From an uncultured Bacteroidota bacterium (GTDB taxonomy: Bacteria; Bacteroidota; Bacteroidia; Chitinophagales; Chitinophagaceae), in NCBI GenBank assembly GCA_903905685.1, contig CAIVHI010000451.1, positions 1 through 33,738 of the forward strand: 33,738 nt of DNA, written 5' to 3'. Position 1 is the first letter of the stretch. Every line of letters begins with the position of its first letter. The notes beneath the pieces were generated by a model. It saw only the letters and a list, made by a program, of their open reading frames with translations, had not been told where the DNA came from and did not search any database. Shown piece after piece: positions 31,475-33,738 of the stretch. A program made the position numbers and the translations under genes.

Positions 31475-33388
31475 CTAAAGCCTGCCATTCTTGATGTCGT
31501 CCACCACCGCAGGGTCGAGCAATGTGGAGGTGTCGCCCAAGTTGGCGAGGTCCCCCTCGGCAATCTTCCTTAAGATACGGCGCATGATTTTGCCGCTCCG
31601 CGTCTTCGGCAAGCCGCTTACGAACTGGATTTTGTCGGGCTTGGCAATGGGGCCTATCACGCGCGATACGGTCTGGAGGATGTCGGCTCGGGTATGGGCT
31701 TGGTCGTCGTGCACGTTTTCGAGGATGACGAATGCATAAATGCCCTGCCCCTTCAGGTCGTGGGGGTAGCCCACCACTGCGCTTTCCAGCACGCCTGTGT
31801 GCATATTGAGTGCGTTCTCTACCTCGGCAGTGCCAATGCGGTGGCCGCTCACGTTCAGTACATCGTCTACACGGCCCGTGATGCGGTAAAACCCGTTTTC
31901 ATCGCGGTAGCAGCCGTCGCCCGTGAAATACAGGTCTTCATAGGTTGAGAAATAGTTCAATCTGCAACGCTCGTGGTCGCCATAGGTGGTGCGCACCATG
32001 GATGGCCAAGGGAATTTGATGCACAAATTGCCGGTAATGTCGTTGGCCGTTATTTCGGCACCTTTGTCGTCTACCAGCACCAACTGTATGCCGGGCAGGG
32101 GTAGCGTTGCAAATCCCGGCTTCGATGGCGTTACGCCGGCCAGATTGGTAATCATGGCGGCGCCGGTTTCGGTTTGCCACCACGTGTCCACAATGGGGCA
32201 GCGGTGCTTGCCTATATTTTCGTCATACCACTTCCAGGCTTCTTCATTGATGGGCTCTCCCACCGTGCCCAGCACTTTGAGGCTGGAGAGGTCCTTACCT
32301 TCCAATGGGTTAGTGCCGAAGGCCATGAGGCTGCGAATGGCTGTTGGGGCGGTGTAAAGGATGTTCACCTGATGTTTGTCTACAATGTCCCACATGCGGC
32401 CGGCATCGGGCCAAGTGGGTATGCCTTCAAACATCAAAGACGTGCCACCGGCACACAATACACTGTATACGATGTAGGTGTGTCCCGTTATCCAGCCTAT
32501 GTCGGCGGTGCAGAAATGAACGTCGCCGGGTTCGTACTGGAATACGTTCACAAACGTGTAAGTGCTGTATACCATGTAGCCGCCGCAGGTGTGCACCACA
32601 CCCTTGGGCTTGCCGGTGGAGCCCGAAGTATAGAGGATGAACAGCGGGTCTTCGGCATCCATTTCTTCGGCCGGGCAGTACGGGTTACCTTGCGTTTCCA
32701 CCTTCCGTATTTCGTCTTCCCACCACACGTCGCGCCCCTTAATCATGCTCACGGCGGCGTGGGTGCGGGTAAGGACGATGACGCGTTTCACAAAGCGGCA
32801 CCCAATCAGCGCATCGTCTATCACGTTTTTTAGGGGAATGTCTTTATTGCCGCGAAAGGCCCCGTCGCAGGTCACGATGTACTCGGCTTGGGCATCCAGA
32901 AGGCGGTCGGCAATGCTCTGCGCGCTGAAGCCGCCGAAGATGACGGAGTGTATGGCACCTATCCTGGCGCAAGCCAACATGGCTATGGGCAGCTCGGGCA
33001 CCATGCCCATGTAGATACACACCCTATCCCCCTTTTTCACGCCATTGTTTTTTAGGACGTTGGCGAATTGGTTCACTTTGAATGCCAGTTCATGGTAGGT
33101 AAGCACCCGGTGATGTTCGTCGGGGTCGTTGGGCTCCCAAATGATGGCCGGTTTGCCGCCGTTCATGCCCAAGTGGCGGTCTATCGCGTTTTCGGTGATG
33201 TTCAATTTCGCGTTCACAAACCATTTCACGCTGGGTTCGCGGAAATTCCACTCCAAAACCTTGTCCCATTTCTTGCGCCATTTGAAGTGTTGGGCAACCG
33301 AACCCCAAAATTGTTCCGGGTTTTCCACACTATATTGATACACCCGCCTGTACTCTTCATAAGACTTGATTTGGAAAGGATATGCCAT
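31475..33388 (-). CDS. acs: Acetyl-CoA synthetase (AMP-forming)
   Basis: A 637-residue enzyme that activates acetate with ATP and CoA via acetyl-AMP. Motifs: FILYTSGSTGKPKGVVH (P-loop A3), DIGWITGHTYIVYSVLCAG, VDTWWQTETGAAMITNL (A5), YFTGDGCYRDENGFYRITGR (A7/A8 hinge) and PKTRSGKIMRR near residue 600, whose Lys is the acylation-regulated site. ATG 33388 was chosen because the 54 residues upstream do not belong to the family. Length is standard for bacterial Acs. Confidence 0.95.
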   Translation of the reverse strand: MAYPFQIKSYEEYRRVYQYSVENPEQFWGSVAQHFKWRKKWDKVLEWNFREPSVKWFVNAKLNITENAIDRHLGMNGGKPAIIWEPNDPDEHHRVLTYHELAFKVNQFANVLKNNGVKKGDRVCIYMGMVPELPIAMLACARIGAIHSVIFGGFSAQSIADRLLDAQAEYIVTCDGAFRGNKDIPLKNVIDDALIGCRFVKRVIVLTRTHAAVSMIKGRDVWWEDEIRKVETQGNPYCPAEEMDAEDPLFILYTSGSTGKPKGVVHTCGGYMVYSTYTFVNVFQYEPGDVHFCTADIGWITGHTYIVYSVLCAGGTSLMFEGIPTWPDAGRMWDIVDKHQVNILYTAPTAIRSLMAFGTNPLEGKDLSSLKVLGTVGEPINEEAWKWYDENIGKHRCPIVDTWWQTETGAAMITNLAGVTPSKPGFATLPLPGIQLVLVDDKGAEITANDITGNLCIKFPWPSMVRTTYGDHERCRLNYFSTYEDLYFTGDGCYRDENGFYRITGRVDDVLNVSGHRIGTAEVENALNMHTGVLESAVVGYPHDLKGQGIYAFVILENVHDDQAHTRADILQTVSRVIGPIAKPDKIQFVSGLPKTRSGKIMRRILRKIAEGDLANLGDTSTLLDPAVVDDIKNGRL

Positions 33389-33591
33389 GCTGCTGTACTG
33401 GTTTGATTCATAAAAGTAAAAAAATCGAGTTGAGTGGAAGCCGTTTTTTTTAACCGAAAAAGCGCCGGCAATCGGCAGTGCATAATGGGGGTATCCCCGA
33501 GGCCCGAAAAGTATTTGTCGGTCGAAAACGCCTCCGCGGCACCCGTGCATGGAAGGTGTTAAATTATTGTTTCATAAGCGTGTTTTTACCA

Positions 33592-33631
33592 AAAAAATAG
33601 CCCATTCCTCGGCTTTGCTCGGGAATGGGCT
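33592..33631 (-). terminator. Intrinsic terminator of the gene entering from the right
   Basis: AGCCCATTCC (33599-33608) pairs with GGAATGGGCT (33622-33631). On the minus strand the hairpin is followed by ATTTTTTTGG. It lies 28 bases past the stop at 33659-33661. Between it and acs (33389-33591) no gene is seen. Confidence 0.75.
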
Positions 33632-33658
33632 TCTAAAAGACCTTTGACCTGTAAATAT

Positions 33659-33738
33659 CTAGAACGGCAGGTCGTCGATGAAGTCGTAGACACAAGGGGT
33701 GATTTCCGCTCCCGTGATGTCTATGATGCCGTACTTGC
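33659..33738 (-). CDS. C-terminus of a WG-repeat-like protein (partial)
   Basis: The minus strand is open from the window edge to a TAG at 33661-33659. The 26 residues visible (KYGIIDITGAEITP, then CVYDFIDDLPF) match the pattern of WG-containing repeats (KYG-ID-TG-E-IP-YD). The start lies outside the window. The function of the full protein cannot be judged. Confidence 0.55.
   Translation of the reverse strand, partial: KYGIIDITGAEITPCVYDFIDDLPF

Noticed and set aside
1..33738. CRISPR array, rRNA or tRNA genes
   Set aside because: No regularly spaced direct repeats and no rRNA- or tRNA-like segments were noticed in the window.

Overview
The window is chromosomal DNA of a Bacteroidota bacterium, probably Chitinophagales-like although the exact lineage cannot be fixed from sequence alone. 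The evidence is type IX secretion (T9SS) sorting domains, several TAnnTTTG-type -7 boxes close to start codons, weak Shine-Dalgarno signals, small lipoproteins of the AASC type, and a TonB C-terminal-domain protein. GC content looks moderate to high and broadly similar in the phage-like and host parts; this was judged by eye, not computed.

Region 1 (1-1653) holds a T9SS sorting-domain protein without a visible signal peptide (minus strand) and a degenerate T9SS sorting-domain remnant (minus strand). About 1 kb has no convincing intact gene. A compact double-hairpin element ending in a T-run lies at the left edge.

Region 2 (1654-18091) is the main item: about 16.4 kb of structural genes for a contractile-tailed (myovirus), Mu-like particle, all on the plus strand except one small membrane-protein gene. 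The order is protease-scaffold, major capsid, a lysis-like trio (TM/coiled-coil protein, unknown, CHAP hydrolase), sheath, tube, tail chaperone with a probable -1 frameshift extension, an unrecognised 328-residue protein in the tape-measure slot, hub adaptor (DUF6046-like), hub, spike, gp25-like wedge, tail protein X, baseplate J-like, tail protein I-like, one short fibre, large terminase, a secreted lysine/aspartate-rich protein, gp36-like connector, an inner-membrane protein (minus strand), DUF935 portal, and a tail-terminator-like protein. Terminase Walker A, Walker B and nuclease acidic residues look intact. No integrase, transposase, repressor, replication gene, small terminase or Mu F-like head protein is visible, and apparently host genes lie on both sides. 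Compared with the usual phage order the cluster is circularly permuted: packaging genes come after the fibre instead of before the protease. This is compatible with a domesticated particle such as a gene transfer agent, a defective prophage, or a satellite-like element. The window alone cannot decide among these.

Region 3 (18114-22363) is a cell-surface carbohydrate neighbourhood: a polysaccharide flippase, a secreted carboxypeptidase-regulatory-like protein, a GT9 glycosyltransferase, and a GDP-mannose 4,6-dehydratase-like SDR with Arg in place of the catalytic Lys.

Region 4 (22364-33738) is host housekeeping and envelope genes: dxs (isoprenoid precursor synthesis), a small Ala/Pro-rich lipoprotein, a second GT9 enzyme, a LysM protein, a LolC/E-type permease, rbfA, an NTF2-like protein, a lipoprotein, a TonB C-terminal-domain protein, an SGNH esterase, acs, and the C-terminus of a WG-repeat-like protein.
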